Assembly: GCA_019635635.1 (NCBI GenBank)
Contig: JAHBZB010000002.1
Coordinates: 310,001-374,000, forward strand
Direction: 5' to 3'
Length of the DNA: 64,000 nt
Source of the DNA: Xanthobacteraceae bacterium
GTDB lineage: Bacteria; Pseudomonadota; Alphaproteobacteria; Rhizobiales; Xanthobacteraceae
In this document: positions 1 to 7,074 of the stretch, one piece after another
Numbering within the stretch: position 1 is the stretch's first letter
Layout: every line of letters begins with the position of its first letter
Program-made: the position numbers and the translations under genes
The notes under the pieces: generated by a model
Databases searched by the model: none
What the model was told of the DNA's origin: nothing
What the model saw: the letters and a program-made list of their open reading frames with translations, nothing else

Positions 1-1
1 G

Positions 2-544
2 ACGAAACCCCACACGCCGATCACCCGTCACGCCCCCGAACGCAGCTTTTATGTAACGAGCTACGCCAAGATCGTAGCTCCGGCCCTTCGCATGGGCAGC
101 GTCGTCGTTCCCGAAAAATTCCATGCGCGCGCGATCACCGCGCTCCGCGCCGGAAGCTGGATGACGTCGCCGCTGCTTGCCGCCGCGCTCGTTCACCTCA
201 TCGACACCGGCGATCTCGACGAGCAGATTCAGAGCAAGCGACTGCGGGCGGCACAGCTTTCGAAAAAGGTCCGCGCTGCGCTGAAGCCGATCTCCTTCGC
301 CGAAACGAACGCGTTTCATTATTGGCTGCCGATGCCCGAGGGCTACGACGTCTCCGATTTTATCGCACAGGCATCAGCGCGCGGCATTAATATCGCCGCG
401 TCGCCTTCGCTGCTCGCCAACGGACGGTCAAAACCCGGCGTCCGGCTTTGCGTCGGCGGTATCGACAATGACGACGATCTCGAGAGCGCCCTTCAGGAAA
501 TCTCGCGGCTCGTTTCGCGCCGTGAATTCATCTCCGTGTTCTGA
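2..544 (+). CDS. PLP-dependent aminotransferase domain, probably C-terminal part of a MocR/GntR-type regulator (5' partial)
   Basis: The reading frame is open to the left window edge and ends with TGA at 542-544, so about 180 C-terminal residues are visible. The frame contains FYVTSYAKIVAPALRMG, whose SYAK resembles the Schiff-base lysine segment (S-x-x-K...PGLRLG) of fold-type I aminotransferases. The following stretch, with a basic helix and a late ASARGINIAASPSLL segment, resembles the aminotransferase-like domain of MocR regulators. Any N-terminal winged-helix domain lies outside the window, so a plain class I/II aminotransferase cannot be excluded. The ATG at 92 is internal and not the true start, because homology-like sequence continues upstream of it. 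Confidence 0.7.
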   Translation, partial: TKPHTPITRHAPERSFYVTSYAKIVAPALRMGSVVVPEKFHARAITALRAGSWMTSPLLAAALVHLIDTGDLDEQIQSKRLRAAQLSKKVRAALKPISFAETNAFHYWLPMPEGYDVSDFIAQASARGINIAASPSLLANGRSKPGVRLCVGGIDNDDDLESALQEISRLVSRREFISVF

Positions 545-662
545 CGGCTGGACCGATCCCGGCACGAGTCCGAACAAAACCCTATCTTTCTTCCGCCGGA
601 AGACGACTGCGACGGCAGCGTGCGGACGAAATACATGATCGACTTATAAGGAAGTCCGCGCG

Positions 663-1460
663 ATGCAAATTCAGATGATTCCGGTGGCCGACGGCGTTTC
701 GCTCGCAGTCGAAGCAGCGCCCGCGAGCGGCAAGCCTACGATCGTTCTCAGCAGTTCCGTCGGCGCGGGCTTGGGCATGTGGGACGAGCTCGCCGCGCGC
801 CTTTCCGGCGACTTCAGCATCGTCCGTTACGACGCGCGCGGCCACGGTCAATCGCAGATCACGGACGAACCGATCACGCTTGCCACGCTCGGCGGTGACG
901 TAATCCGCATTCTCGACGCGCTCGGTGTCTCTCGCGCCACGATCTGTGGGCTATCGCTAGGCGGTCTCACCGCGCAGTGGCTCGGCGTTCACCACGCCGG
1001 GCGTTTCAACGGCATCGTGCTCGCCAATACCGCCGCGAACTTCCCGCCCGCCGCCATGTGGCACGATCGTGCCAGAGCGGTTCGCGAGAACGGAATGCAG
1101 CCGCTCGTCGCTACTACCGTCGATCGCTGGTTTACCAGGGCGTTTCAGGAACGTGAGCCGAAGCGCGTTGCCGAAATCGCCGAAATGTTCTCGAAAACAT
1201 CTTCCGTCGGCTATGCACGCTGCTGCGAAGTGCTCGCGTCGGCGGATATGCTACCCGAACTCAAGTCCATCCGGTTGCCGGCGTGCATCTTGTGCGGCGA
1301 ACACGATCCCTCGACACCGCCTGCACGCGGTGAAGAACTGGCCGCCGAGATTCCGAACGCCGGCATCGTGACTCTGAAGGCAGCGCATATTTCCGCTATC
1401 GAAGACGCGGACGGCTTTGCGGACGCAGTCAGAATATTCTGCGCGAAGCTGCCTCGATAA
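663..1460 (+). CDS. pcaD: 3-oxoadipate enol-lactonase (alpha/beta hydrolase)
   Basis: The 265-residue protein has the length and pattern of PcaD, which hydrolyses 3-oxoadipate enol-lactone to 3-oxoadipate in the protocatechuate branch of the beta-ketoadipate pathway. The opening LSSSVGAGLGMW matches the PcaD oxyanion region, the nucleophile elbow is CGLSLGG with Ser98, and the likely acid and base are Asp215 (CGEHDPSTPP) and His242 (AAHIS). A TAAGGAAG ribosome-binding site lies just before the ATG. No other pca genes are adjacent. pobA, which makes the pathway's protocatechuate, lies 30 kb away at 30775. Cytoplasmic. A generic carboxylesterase role is the main alternative. Confidence 0.8.
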   Translation: MQIQMIPVADGVSLAVEAAPASGKPTIVLSSSVGAGLGMWDELAARLSGDFSIVRYDARGHGQSQITDEPITLATLGGDVIRILDALGVSRATICGLSLGGLTAQWLGVHHAGRFNGIVLANTAANFPPAAMWHDRARAVRENGMQPLVATTVDRWFTRAFQEREPKRVAEIAEMFSKTSSVGYARCCEVLASADMLPELKSIRLPACILCGEHDPSTPPARGEELAAEIPNAGIVTLKAAHISAIEDADGFADAVRIFCAKLPR

Positions 1461-1568
1461 AGTTGCTCTGGCGGACCAAGCGCACAATCTTCATCCCGTC
1501 GGGCACTTGGAATTTGGTGGCTCAGAGGCCACGAGCAAACGTCCGACGGCGCGAACGAAACGAGGTCA

Positions 1569-1580
1569 TTTGTCGGAATG
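1569..1580 (+). repeat. TTTGTCGGAATG direct repeat, outer left copy
   Basis: The 12-mer TTTGTCGGAATG starts 44 bases before the tRNA-Arg fragment at 1613. The same word, less its last base, stands 46 bases before the intact tRNA-Arg 3' end on the right side of the islet. After it, both flanks also share an ATGCT word and an AGAA(A)GAC word. This suggests arm-type binding sites of a recombinase or the end of an older inserted element; the function is inferred. Confidence 0.5.
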
Positions 1581-1612
1581 GCGATCAGATGCTGCCAGAA
1601 AGACTTATAAAA

Positions 1613-1657
1613 TGGCGACCCCGGCAGGAATCGAACCTGCGACCAACAGCTTAGAAG
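1613..1657 (-). repeat. 45-bp duplication of the tRNA-Arg 3' half (attachment site of an integrated element)
   Basis: Bases 1613-1657 are identical to 3827-3871, which is the 3' half of the intact tRNA-Arg(TCT) gene from the CCA end through the T arm into the anticodon loop. No 5' half follows, so this is not a tRNA gene. Duplication of a tRNA 3' end is the usual scar of tyrosine-recombinase integration. The two copies would be the direct repeats bounding a 2214-bp islet. Confidence 0.85.
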
Positions 1658-1740
1658 TTGTTAGAAAAAGCAACAATTTCAACGGCCATTCCAGCGAAAC
1701 TTCCCTTGCGCTGGCATTGTCCAATAAGGCCAAATATCAG

Positions 1741-1752
1741 TTTGTCGGAATG
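1741..1752 (+). repeat. TTTGTCGGAATG direct repeat, inner left copy
   Basis: Exact 12-mer match to the copy at 1569-1580, lying inside the islet 84 bases beyond the tRNA fragment and 11 bases before the FixK-type box. The role is unknown. Its recurrence only around the islet ends suggests it belongs to the mobile unit. Confidence 0.5.
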
Positions 1753-1762
1753 AGCAGCGCGG

Positions 1763-1776
1763 TTGACCTAGATCAA
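1763..1776 (+). promoter_or_regulatory. FixK/FNR-type operator upstream of the multicopper oxidase
   Basis: TTGACCTAGATCAA matches the CRP/FNR-family consensus TTGA-N6-TCAA with a near-perfect dyad (TTGAC-CTAG-ATCAA). Its centre is 87 bases before the start codon, so a class II site at -41.5 would place transcription start near 1811 and leave a 45-base leader. This suggests activation of the oxidase under low oxygen, or nitrogen-oxide stress if an NnrR/DNR-type relative is used. Confidence 0.6.
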
Positions 1777-1855
1777 TCGAGTTCGGTCCATTGGCTTTAG
1801 TATTTTTGATATCCGCGGTCAGGGGCGACTGCTTTCCAGTGACTGGAGATCAGGC

Positions 1856-3307
1856 ATGTACTCTAGACGATGGTTCCTAGCCGCTGCGTTGGCCGGCTCA
1901 ACCGGGCCCTTGTTGTTCAGTCGAAGCGCCAGCGCCCGAAACATTCCCTTTCAGCGGACCCTTCCGCTCCCCCAGTTGATCGACGCGCGCAAGGAAGGCA
2001 ACAAGCTGAAGCTGGTTGCACGCCGCGGGCGGCATTCATTCTTCGACAACGTCTATACGTCGACGGCAGGCTACTCTTCTGAAGTCCTGGGGCCTGCCGT
2101 AAGGGTGCATAAGGGAGACGAGATCGCTGTTGCAGTAGAAAACTCCCTCGCGAGAAGCACCACTGTCCATTGGCACGGTCTTATTATTCCAAGTCACGCG
2201 GATGGCGGTCCGCACAATGCCTTTGCGCCAGGCGAAACATGGCAGACAAAGTTCAAAATTGATCAACCTGAGTGCACCGCCTGGTTCCACCCCCATCCGC
2301 ATGGCGATACCGCACGTCAGGTCTACTCGGGCCTGAGCGGCCTACTGCTAATCGAGGACGGAACGGGAGAAGGTCTCAAACTGCCGCGCACCTACGGCAT
2401 CGACGACATTCCGATCGTTCTGCAAGACCGCTCCTTTGCAGATGACGGTTCGCTTTACTATGAAGATGCGCCATTCGTCACAATGATGGGCATGCGCGGT
2501 GATGTCGTAGTTGCAAACGGCGTTTGGGCGCCAGTCGTCAAGATACCTTTGGGCTTGGTACGGCTCCGCATACTCAACGGTTCGAACGCGAGAAACTACA
2601 ATCTCGCGTTTGACGATCGGCGCGTCTTCCATGTCGTTGCGTCGGATGGCGGGTACCTCCCCCGGCCTGTGCCGATGAAAACGCTGCTGATAGCACCGGG
2701 TGAGCGCTTCGAGTTGGTGGTCGATTTTTCAAAGGGCGGCAGTGCCATTCTCGAAACAGGAGCGGATGAGTTCGCTCCTATGATGGGAATGATGAGAGAT
2801 AGGGCTAGTGACGCAGCCCGGATTCTAAAGCTCGAAACAGCGCCGGAACTCACCGTCTCAGACAGCACATTGCCCGATGTACTTATACCCTTGAAGTCAC
2901 CAGATTCGACGACTTCTTTAAGGAGAAGAACGTTTGTTCTCAACGACCATATGATGGGAATGGGTATGATGGGCAATTCCGGAATGGCCATCAACGGACG
3001 CTCCTTCGCGATGAACCGAATTGACAGCACTGTCTCGCTCGGCAGTACTGAAATCTGGCAAGTCGATTCTCAAATGCTGGCCCACCCATTTCACGTGCAT
3101 GGCGTACAATTCCGTACGCTATCGCTAAATGGCAGGAAGCCGCCCGAACACCTGCAAGGGCGTAAGGACACTATTCTAATAGCTCGCACCGCTGAAATTC
3201 TGGTGACTTTCACCCAACCAGCGACGCGAGAGCATCCCTTTATGTATCATTGCCACATTCTCGAGCATGAAGATGCGGGCATGATGGGCCAATACATTAC
3301 TGCTTAA
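1856..3307 (+). CDS. Tat-exported multicopper oxidase, CueO-like
   Basis: This 483-residue protein starts with a twin-arginine signal (YSRRWFLAAALAG, RR at 4-5), so it is exported folded to the periplasm. Copper ligands of the three-domain multicopper oxidases are all visible: HWH 105-107, HPHPH 145-149, HPFHVH 410-415 and HCHILEH with C466, H467, H471 and axial Met476. The FHPHPHG...SGLLLIEDG region resembles CueO, a periplasmic cuprous oxidase. Met-rich clusters (MMGMRG, MMGMMRD, HMMGMGMMG) fit copper binding, although the long CueO methionine insert is shorter here. The ATG follows GGAG in TGGAGATCAGGC. Codon use (AGA, ATA, TTA-type codons) and lower G+C differ from neighbours, fitting horizontal transfer within the tRNA-Arg islet. 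A laccase or SufI-like role is possible. Confidence 0.88.
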   Translation: MYSRRWFLAAALAGSTGPLLFSRSASARNIPFQRTLPLPQLIDARKEGNKLKLVARRGRHSFFDNVYTSTAGYSSEVLGPAVRVHKGDEIAVAVENSLARSTTVHWHGLIIPSHADGGPHNAFAPGETWQTKFKIDQPECTAWFHPHPHGDTARQVYSGLSGLLLIEDGTGEGLKLPRTYGIDDIPIVLQDRSFADDGSLYYEDAPFVTMMGMRGDVVVANGVWAPVVKIPLGLVRLRILNGSNARNYNLAFDDRRVFHVVASDGGYLPRPVPMKTLLIAPGERFELVVDFSKGGSAILETGADEFAPMMGMMRDRASDAARILKLETAPELTVSDSTLPDVLIPLKSPDSTTSLRRRTFVLNDHMMGMGMMGNSGMAINGRSFAMNRIDSTVSLGSTEIWQVDSQMLAHPFHVHGVQFRTLSLNGRKPPEHLQGRKDTILIARTAEILVTFTQPATREHPFMYHCHILEHEDAGMMGQYITA

Positions 3308-3405
3308 ACTTCATCGCACCGGATGGGTACAACGATCTCCGGAGCCAACTTCGCAGCTAGACTTAATTGGGCTGCTTTTCAAACGATGTTACTCAATTGC
3401 ACGCG

Positions 3406-3419
3406 ACTCGATATCGAGT
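3406..3419. repeat. Perfect 14-bp palindrome ACTCGATATCGAGT
   Basis: The word equals its own reverse complement over 14 bases, in a region where no gene is seen, 99 bases after the oxidase stop. It could be a protein-binding site of the element or a chance dyad. There is no T-run, so it does not look like a terminator. Confidence 0.4.
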
Positions 3420-3768
3420 GAAAGGAACCGCAAAGAACAGTGACAAATACACCTAAGCACCGATACAGGACGACACTTTTTTGCGACGCTATTATCAATT
3501 GCATCTATGTGGGTCATTTCGGATATCGGATATCACTATTTGCTACCCACACTTGGTCAAAAGTCCAACTACAACGACGGACCAATCGCTATTAGCCTGT
3601 ATTATGTTTTTTGGGTGGGGTTCGCGACTATTGACAGTGACAATGGCTCGCACAATTGGCTCGGGTAGCCTGTTTAACTACCTCGGATCGCTTTTTTAAT
3701 TTCTTAGATGCCGTCGGCTATCGTCCAACACTGCGACGCTGTAGCCGCTCTATACTTGGCCAACAGCC

Positions 3769-3807
3769 TTGTCGGAATGATTTGTCGGAATTAACTCCGG
3801 GACAAAT
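3769..3807 (+). repeat. Paired TTGTCGGAAT direct repeats plus inverted partner, right end of islet
   Basis: TTGTCGGAATG (3769-3779) is followed at once by TTTGTCGGAAT (3781-3791) and then by CTCCGGGACAAA, an imperfect inverted partner of TTTGTCGGA. The cluster ends 20 bases before the tRNA-Arg 3' end. Tandem and inverted short sites next to an att core are the arrangement expected of integrase or excisionase arm sites; no protein is available here to test that. Confidence 0.45.
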
Positions 3808-3826
3808 GCTAACTCTTCGAGAAGAC

Positions 3827-3871
3827 TGGCGACCCCGGCAGGAATCGAACCTGCGACCAACAGCTTAGAAG
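3827..3871 (-). repeat. Right copy of the 45-bp att direct repeat, inside tRNA-Arg
   Basis: Identical to 1613-1657. It covers the CCA end, acceptor 3' strand, T arm and anticodon arm up to the anticodon loop of the intact tRNA. Integration at this site restored a functional tRNA gene, as usual for tRNA-targeting integrases. Confidence 0.8.
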
Positions 3872-3903
3872 GCTGCTGCTCTAATCCGCTGAGCTACGGG
3901 GCC
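3827..3903 (-). tRNA. tRNA-Arg (anticodon TCT)
   Basis: A 77-nt cloverleaf on the minus strand. The acceptor GGCCCCG pairs with CGGGGUC, the D arm is GCUC/GAGC, the anticodon stem GCAGC/GCUGU holds loop CUUCUAA, and the T arm is GCAGG-UUCGAUU-CCUGC. The anticodon UCU reads AGA/AGG, and CCA is encoded. It lies 43 bases downstream of the NDUFS4-like gene and may share its transcript. Its 3' half is the integration target of the adjacent islet. Confidence 0.97.
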
Positions 3904-3946
3904 GTAACTTGGAATTTTCAGGGACAGCGACGCGGAAAAATGTAGC

Positions 3947-4252
3947 TCAGTGCGTCCACTGGCCCGTGCGTCTGAACGAGAAGTTGTCGGCGTAGGCCAT
4001 TTTCTTTTCGACCTTCGCATGCGGCTCGCTCACCTGATAGGCAATGCCGTTCTTCTCGCAATAAGCGATCGCGTCTTCCTTGCTCGCGAAACGCATGCGC
4101 ACCTGCTGACGCATGTCGGACGAAGAGGTCCAGCCCATCAGCGGCTCGACGCGGCGCGGCTGCTCGGGCTCGTAATCGAGCACCCAGCTCTTCGTGCGGG
4201 CTTCGCCCGACTGCATCGCTGTCTTGGCCGGCTTGTAGATGCGCGCGATCAT
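3947..4252 (-). CDS. NDUFS4-like respiratory complex I accessory subunit
   Basis: The 101-residue protein begins MIARIYKPAKTAMQSG and contains WVLDYEP, LMGWTSSSDMRQQV and FASKEDAIAYCEKNGI. These are hallmarks of the ETC complex I subunit (NDUFS4/AQDQ) family found as a small separate gene in alphaproteobacteria. It would sit on the peripheral arm of NADH:ubiquinone oxidoreductase at the inner face of the membrane. The nuo operon is not nearby. The gene is sandwiched between tRNA-Pro (24 bases upstream) and tRNA-Arg (43 bases downstream) on the same strand, so the three may form one processed transcript. Confidence 0.85.
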   Translation of the reverse strand: MIARIYKPAKTAMQSGEARTKSWVLDYEPEQPRRVEPLMGWTSSSDMRQQVRMRFASKEDAIAYCEKNGIAYQVSEPHAKVEKKMAYADNFSFRRTGQWTH

Positions 4253-4276
4253 GTCCGCTCTCGTTTTCGCGTAGCT

Positions 4277-4353
<77 letters not shown>

Positions 4354-4369
4354 TTGTTCCGTCGCCGAG

Positions 4370-4398
4370 GGATTACAGTAGCCTTCCGCGCCCGGCAA
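4370..4398 (-). promoter_or_regulatory. Putative sigma-70 promoter of tRNA-Pro
   Basis: On the minus strand TTGCCG (4393-4398) and TAATCC (4370-4375) are separated by exactly 17 bases and sit just before the tRNA-Pro 5' end. This is a reasonable -35/-10 pair; the transcription start would fall almost at the mature tRNA end, so confidence is limited. Confidence 0.4.
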
Positions 4399-4426
4399 GG
4401 CGCTCGAAAACAGCCCCGAAAAGCCC

Positions 4427-4924
4427 CTAGCGGGTGCCGAAAATCCGGTGCGAAACCTTGTCCCCCGGCGCGATTCCGTACTTGTCCGCGGTGCCGGCCA
4501 CGACCTCGAGCACGCCCTTCACATAGCCTTCGGAATAGATGGTGTCCTGCGAGAACGGCGTCGTGTTCTTCGCGATATTGGCAATGGTGCCGTCGGCGCG
4601 GATGAAGATCATGTCGAGGGAGACGATGGTGTTCTTCATCCACATCGCAACCGGCTGCGGCCGCGCGAAGTCGAACAGCATGCCCTCGCCGTCCGGCACC
4701 TCCTGCCGGTGCATGAGCCCGACCCGGCGCTGGTCTTCGGTCTGGGCAAATTCGATCTGAAAAACGCGGATGCCGGTCTTGGTCAGGATCTCGAGGTTCT
4801 CGAGCTTGAGCTTCGGCTGCGGCGCGTCCTGCGCGCTGACCACGGCGGTCATGACGATCGCAAGGCCGATAAGGAATAAGAGTCCGTACGCTACGTAGCG
4901 CACGATCCGGCGAAAGAAGACCAT
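4427..4924 (-). CDS. DUF192 family exported protein
   Basis: Taken from ATG at 4924 the product has 165 residues, with a hydrophobic N-terminal segment (about residues 7-28, YVAYGLLFLIGLAIVMTAVV) followed by Ala-rich sequence, so it is exported or membrane anchored. The rest matches DUF192: FAQTEDQRRVGLMHRQEV, MWMKNTIVSLDMIFI and TEGYVKGVLEVVAGTADKYGI-like motifs (here SEGY). The biochemical function of the family is not established. It lies 10 bases downstream of the two-domain cold-shock gene and is probably co-transcribed. An upstream in-frame ATG at 5008 would overlap that gene and is disfavoured. Confidence 0.85.
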   Translation of the reverse strand: MVFFRRIVRYVAYGLLFLIGLAIVMTAVVSAQDAPQPKLKLENLEILTKTGIRVFQIEFAQTEDQRRVGLMHRQEVPDGEGMLFDFARPQPVAMWMKNTIVSLDMIFIRADGTIANIAKNTTPFSQDTIYSEGYVKGVLEVVAGTADKYGIAPGDKVSHRIFGTR

Positions 4925-4934
4925 GGGCGAAAAC

Positions 4935-5531
4935 TCAGTGCGAGGACGGGCCGCTGCCGGTATCAGGCCGGACTTCGGCAGCCATAAGGCCTTTCGGGCC
5001 GTCGCCAAAGCGGACCAGCACCATCTGGCCAGGGCGCAGTTCGGTCATGCCGAAACGGCGAAGCGTTTCCATGTGCACGAAGATATCCGGCGTATCGTCG
5101 CCGCGGGTAAGAAAGCCGAAGCCGCGGATGCGGTTGAACCACTTCACCCAGGCGCGCTCGAGACCGCTGGTCGGCACGATATTCACATGCGTACGCGGCG
5201 GCGGAAGCTGCGAAGGATGCACCGCGGTCGAGTCATCCATGGATATCACGCGGAAGCACTGATAGCCCTTCGGCCGTTCCAGCACTTCGCAGACGACGCG
5301 CGCACCTTCATGCGCGGTCTGGTAGCCGCCGTGACGCAGGCAGGTCACGTGCAAGAGCACGTCGGGCATTCCGTTGTCGGGGATGATGAAGCCAAAGCCT
5401 TTCGAGACATCGAACCACTTGATGTGGCCCGTGATCTCGATCAGTCCCACCGGAGCTTCCTCCGTGAGATCCTCGATCCGCGTCCCCTGCTCGCTTTGCG
5501 CGAGCTTAGACCCCAGCCGGTCCGAACCCAT
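4935..5531 (-). CDS. Two-domain cold-shock (CSD) protein
   Basis: The start MGSDRLGSKLAQSEQG (ATG 5529-5531) gives 198 residues. The protein contains two cold-shock domains, each with RNP1-like KGFGFI or RGFGFL and RNP2-like VLLHV or IFVHM motifs. The first begins near GHIKWFDVSKGFGFI and the second near AWVKWFNRIRGFGFL. Such tandem CSD proteins of about 200 residues occur in Hyphomicrobiales and presumably bind single-stranded nucleic acid. The frame stays open another 51 codons upstream, but that part is hydrophobic and unlike the family. It heads a likely two-gene unit with the DUF192 gene. Confidence 0.85.
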   Translation of the reverse strand: MGSDRLGSKLAQSEQGTRIEDLTEEAPVGLIEITGHIKWFDVSKGFGFIIPDNGMPDVLLHVTCLRHGGYQTAHEGARVVCEVLERPKGYQCFRVISMDDSTAVHPSQLPPPRTHVNIVPTSGLERAWVKWFNRIRGFGFLTRGDDTPDIFVHMETLRRFGMTELRPGQMVLVRFGDGPKGLMAAEVRPDTGSGPSSH

Positions 5532-5693
5532 GACGCTTAAAACTCTAGCCGCTTTATTCAGAACCGGCGGGACGCCGATTCGTTGCAATTCAACGATAAC
5601 ATTGCCGCATGACTTGAGAACATCAAAATGCGGTTCCGGACTCAAAGCAATGGCAAGAGCACAAAAAAACAGCGCCGTGCACAACGAGTCGCA

Positions 5694-6473
5694 CTAGCTG
5701 TCAAGGAAGACTTCCAGAACATCTCCGATGTCGTCCCGGATCACAAGGTCGGCGATCTCGTCGAGGTCGGTCGGCTCGCGATTGAGGATCACGAGCCTGG
5801 CGCCGTTCCGCTTCGCGCGCAGCGGAAAACCCGCCGCAGGCCAGACCACCAGCGAGGAACCGATCGCCAGGAACAGATCGGCGGCCAAAGTCTCGATTTC
5901 CGCCTGCCGCATCGGCTCTTCGGGCATGGACTGGCCGAAAGAAACGGTCGCGGACTTCACCGGGCCGCCGCAATCGGCGCAATCGGGGGCGGAGCCGTTC
6001 GATTTCTCGAAACGTTCCTTTACCCAGTCGAGCTCATAGCGGATTCCACAGTCGAGGCAGGTGGCATAGGAGCCATTGCCGTGCAGCTCGATCACTTTGC
6101 CGGAGGGAATGCCCGAAACTTGATGCAAATTGTCGATGTTCTGCGTGATCACCGCGGAAAGCTTGCCGTCCTGCAAAAGTTTTGCGAGCGCGCGGTGCCC
6201 GCGACCCGGCTTCGCAGCGCGAAAGGAATCCTCCATCGCGAATTTCCGCCGCCAGGCTTCGTCGCGCATGTCCTTGCTGCGAAGAAAATCCGAGAAATCG
6301 ATCGGGCGGTTCTTGGTCCACAGGCCGCCGGGCGAGCGGAAGTCGGGAATGCCGCTTTCGGTCGAGATGCCGGCACCCGTGAACGCCACCGCGCGGCGGG
6401 ATTCGCGCATCATTTCCAGTAGCTGCGCGGAAACAGACATGCGGCCAGCGGGCTTGCGGTCGGGAACGATCAT
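5694..6473 (-). CDS. cobB: Sirtuin-type NAD-dependent protein deacylase
   Basis: Sir2 motifs appear in order: FTGAGISTESGIPDFRS for NAD binding, TQNIDNLHQVSG, the catalytic HGN, a zinc site CLDC...CADC, FGQSMPE, GSSLVVWPAA and ILNREPTDLD. The protein would remove acyl groups from lysine using NAD. The start is uncertain. ATG at 6473 gives MIVPDRKPAGRMS..., ATG at 6440 gives MSVSAQLLEMM..., and only a TTG lies further up; neither ATG has a clear ribosome site. It is divergent from gloA. Cytoplasmic. Confidence 0.9.
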   Translation of the reverse strand: MIVPDRKPAGRMSVSAQLLEMMRESRRAVAFTGAGISTESGIPDFRSPGGLWTKNRPIDFSDFLRSKDMRDEAWRRKFAMEDSFRAAKPGRGHRALAKLLQDGKLSAVITQNIDNLHQVSGIPSGKVIELHGNGSYATCLDCGIRYELDWVKERFEKSNGSAPDCADCGGPVKSATVSFGQSMPEEPMRQAEIETLAADLFLAIGSSLVVWPAAGFPLRAKRNGARLVILNREPTDLDEIADLVIRDDIGDVLEVFLDS

Positions 6474-6538
6474 TCTATTTTGCCTATCGATAGCCGCAAC
6501 GTACCCCAAACAATTTCTGTAATTCGGGAGACCGTCCG

Positions 6539-6997
6539 ATGCGTTACCTCCACACCATGCTGCGGGTCCGCGACCTCGACAAGGCGCTGGACTTCTATTG
6601 CAACAAGCTCGGGCTGAAAGAGTCCTTCCGGATCGAAAACGAGGCGGGCAAGTTCACGCTGGTCTTTCTCGCGGCCCCCGAGGACGAGAAGCTGGTCGCC
6701 GATTCCAGGGGAGCCGGGCGCCCCGCGCCGCTAATCGAGCTCACTTATAACTGGGGCACCGACGAGGACATGCAGGAGGCGCGCTATTTTGGCCACCTCG
6801 CCTACGAGGTCGACGACATCTACGCGACCTGCGAGCGCCTGCTGAAGGCGGGCGTCACCATCAACCGGCCGCCGCGCGACGGCCAGATGGCCTTCATCCG
6901 CTCGCCGGACCTGCACTCGATCGAGCTTTTGCAGAAGGGAAAAGCGCTCCCGAAGCAGGAACCCTGGGCCTCGATGGCCAATACCGGGCACTGGTAG
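6539..6997 (+). CDS. gloA: Lactoylglutathione lyase (glyoxalase I)
   Basis: The 152-residue protein matches bacterial Ni-type glyoxalase [30 protein letters not shown] and [10 protein letters not shown]. Metal ligands by alignment are His5, Glu67, His86 and Glu129. It converts the methylglyoxal-glutathione hemithioacetal to S-lactoylglutathione. The C-terminal tail [15 protein letters not shown] is characteristic of the alphaproteobacterial form. GGGAG stands 8 bases before the ATG. A possible CCCGC-TTGT-GCGGG hairpin follows at 7011-7024, overlapping the tRNA-Glu promoter. Confidence 0.93.
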   Translation: MRYLHTMLRVRDLDKALDFYCNKLGLKESFRIENEAGKFTLVFLAAPEDEKLVADSRGAGRPAPLIELTYNWGTDEDMQEARYFGHLAYEVDDIYATCERLLKAGVTINRPPRDGQMAFIRSPDLHSIELLQKGKALPKQEPWASMANTGHW

Positions 6998-7015
6998 CGC
7001 GGCATTTTTGCCCGC

Positions 7016-7044
7016 TTGTGCGGGACGGCATGCTTTCTTATAAG
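7016..7044 (+). promoter_or_regulatory. Sigma-70 promoter of tRNA-Glu
   Basis: TTGTGC (7016-7021) and TATAAG (7039-7044) are separated by 17 bases. Transcription would start near 7051, giving a leader of about 24 bases before the mature tRNA-Glu. The GGGC just after the -10 resembles a stringent discriminator. Confidence 0.6.
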
Positions 7045-7074
7045 GGCCGCGGTTCGGCCTGCCCGGACCTCAGC

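Larger units (their letters stand above)
1461..1855. other. Left flank of the tRNA-Arg islet; no gene
   Basis: No credible coding sequence is seen. Short frames here end in the peptide RPRQESNLRPTA or carry GIEPATNS, which are the well-known false translations of a tRNA T-arm. The stretch holds a weak GTGGC/GCCAC hairpin after pcaD (about 1514-1531), one arm-like TTTGTCGGAATG repeat outside the islet, a 45-bp tRNA-Arg fragment, a CCAGCG/CGCTGG inverted repeat (1691-1714), a second TTTGTCGGAATG copy and a FixK-type box before the oxidase gene. Base composition drops visibly towards A+T from about 1600 onward. Confidence 0.6.
3308..3826. other. AT-richer noncoding remainder of the tRNA-Arg islet
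   Basis: About 520 bases without a believable gene. Frames of up to 72 codons start at TTG or lack a ribosome site, and one is a tRNA artefact. The stretch contains a perfect 14-bp palindrome (3406-3419), a GATATC-G-GATATC repeat (3522-3534) and two TTGTCGGAAT repeats near the tRNA. No recombinase remnant is recognisable by eye. It probably represents decayed or non-coding element sequence. Confidence 0.5.

Noticed and set aside
1463-1800. Short frames ending RPRQESNLRPTA or carrying GIEPATNS
   Set aside because: These are translations of tRNA T-arm sequence (the tRNA-Arg fragment), a known false gene type, with no ribosome site.
1856-3307. Copper-containing nitrite reductase, suggested by the FixK-type box
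   Set aside because: Three-domain length and the four HxH/HCH copper-ligand motifs fit a CueO-like multicopper oxidase, not two-domain NirK.
1461-3826. Possible CRISPR-like array from the recurring TTGTCGGAAT word
   Set aside because: The repeats are only 11-12 bases, few, unevenly spaced, and lack unique spacers or cas genes.
3481-3868. Two overlapping short plus-strand frames in the islet (72 and 70 codons)
   Set aside because: The first starts at TTG without a ribosome site and has no recognisable pattern; the second runs into the tRNA and ends in the tRNA-artefact peptide.
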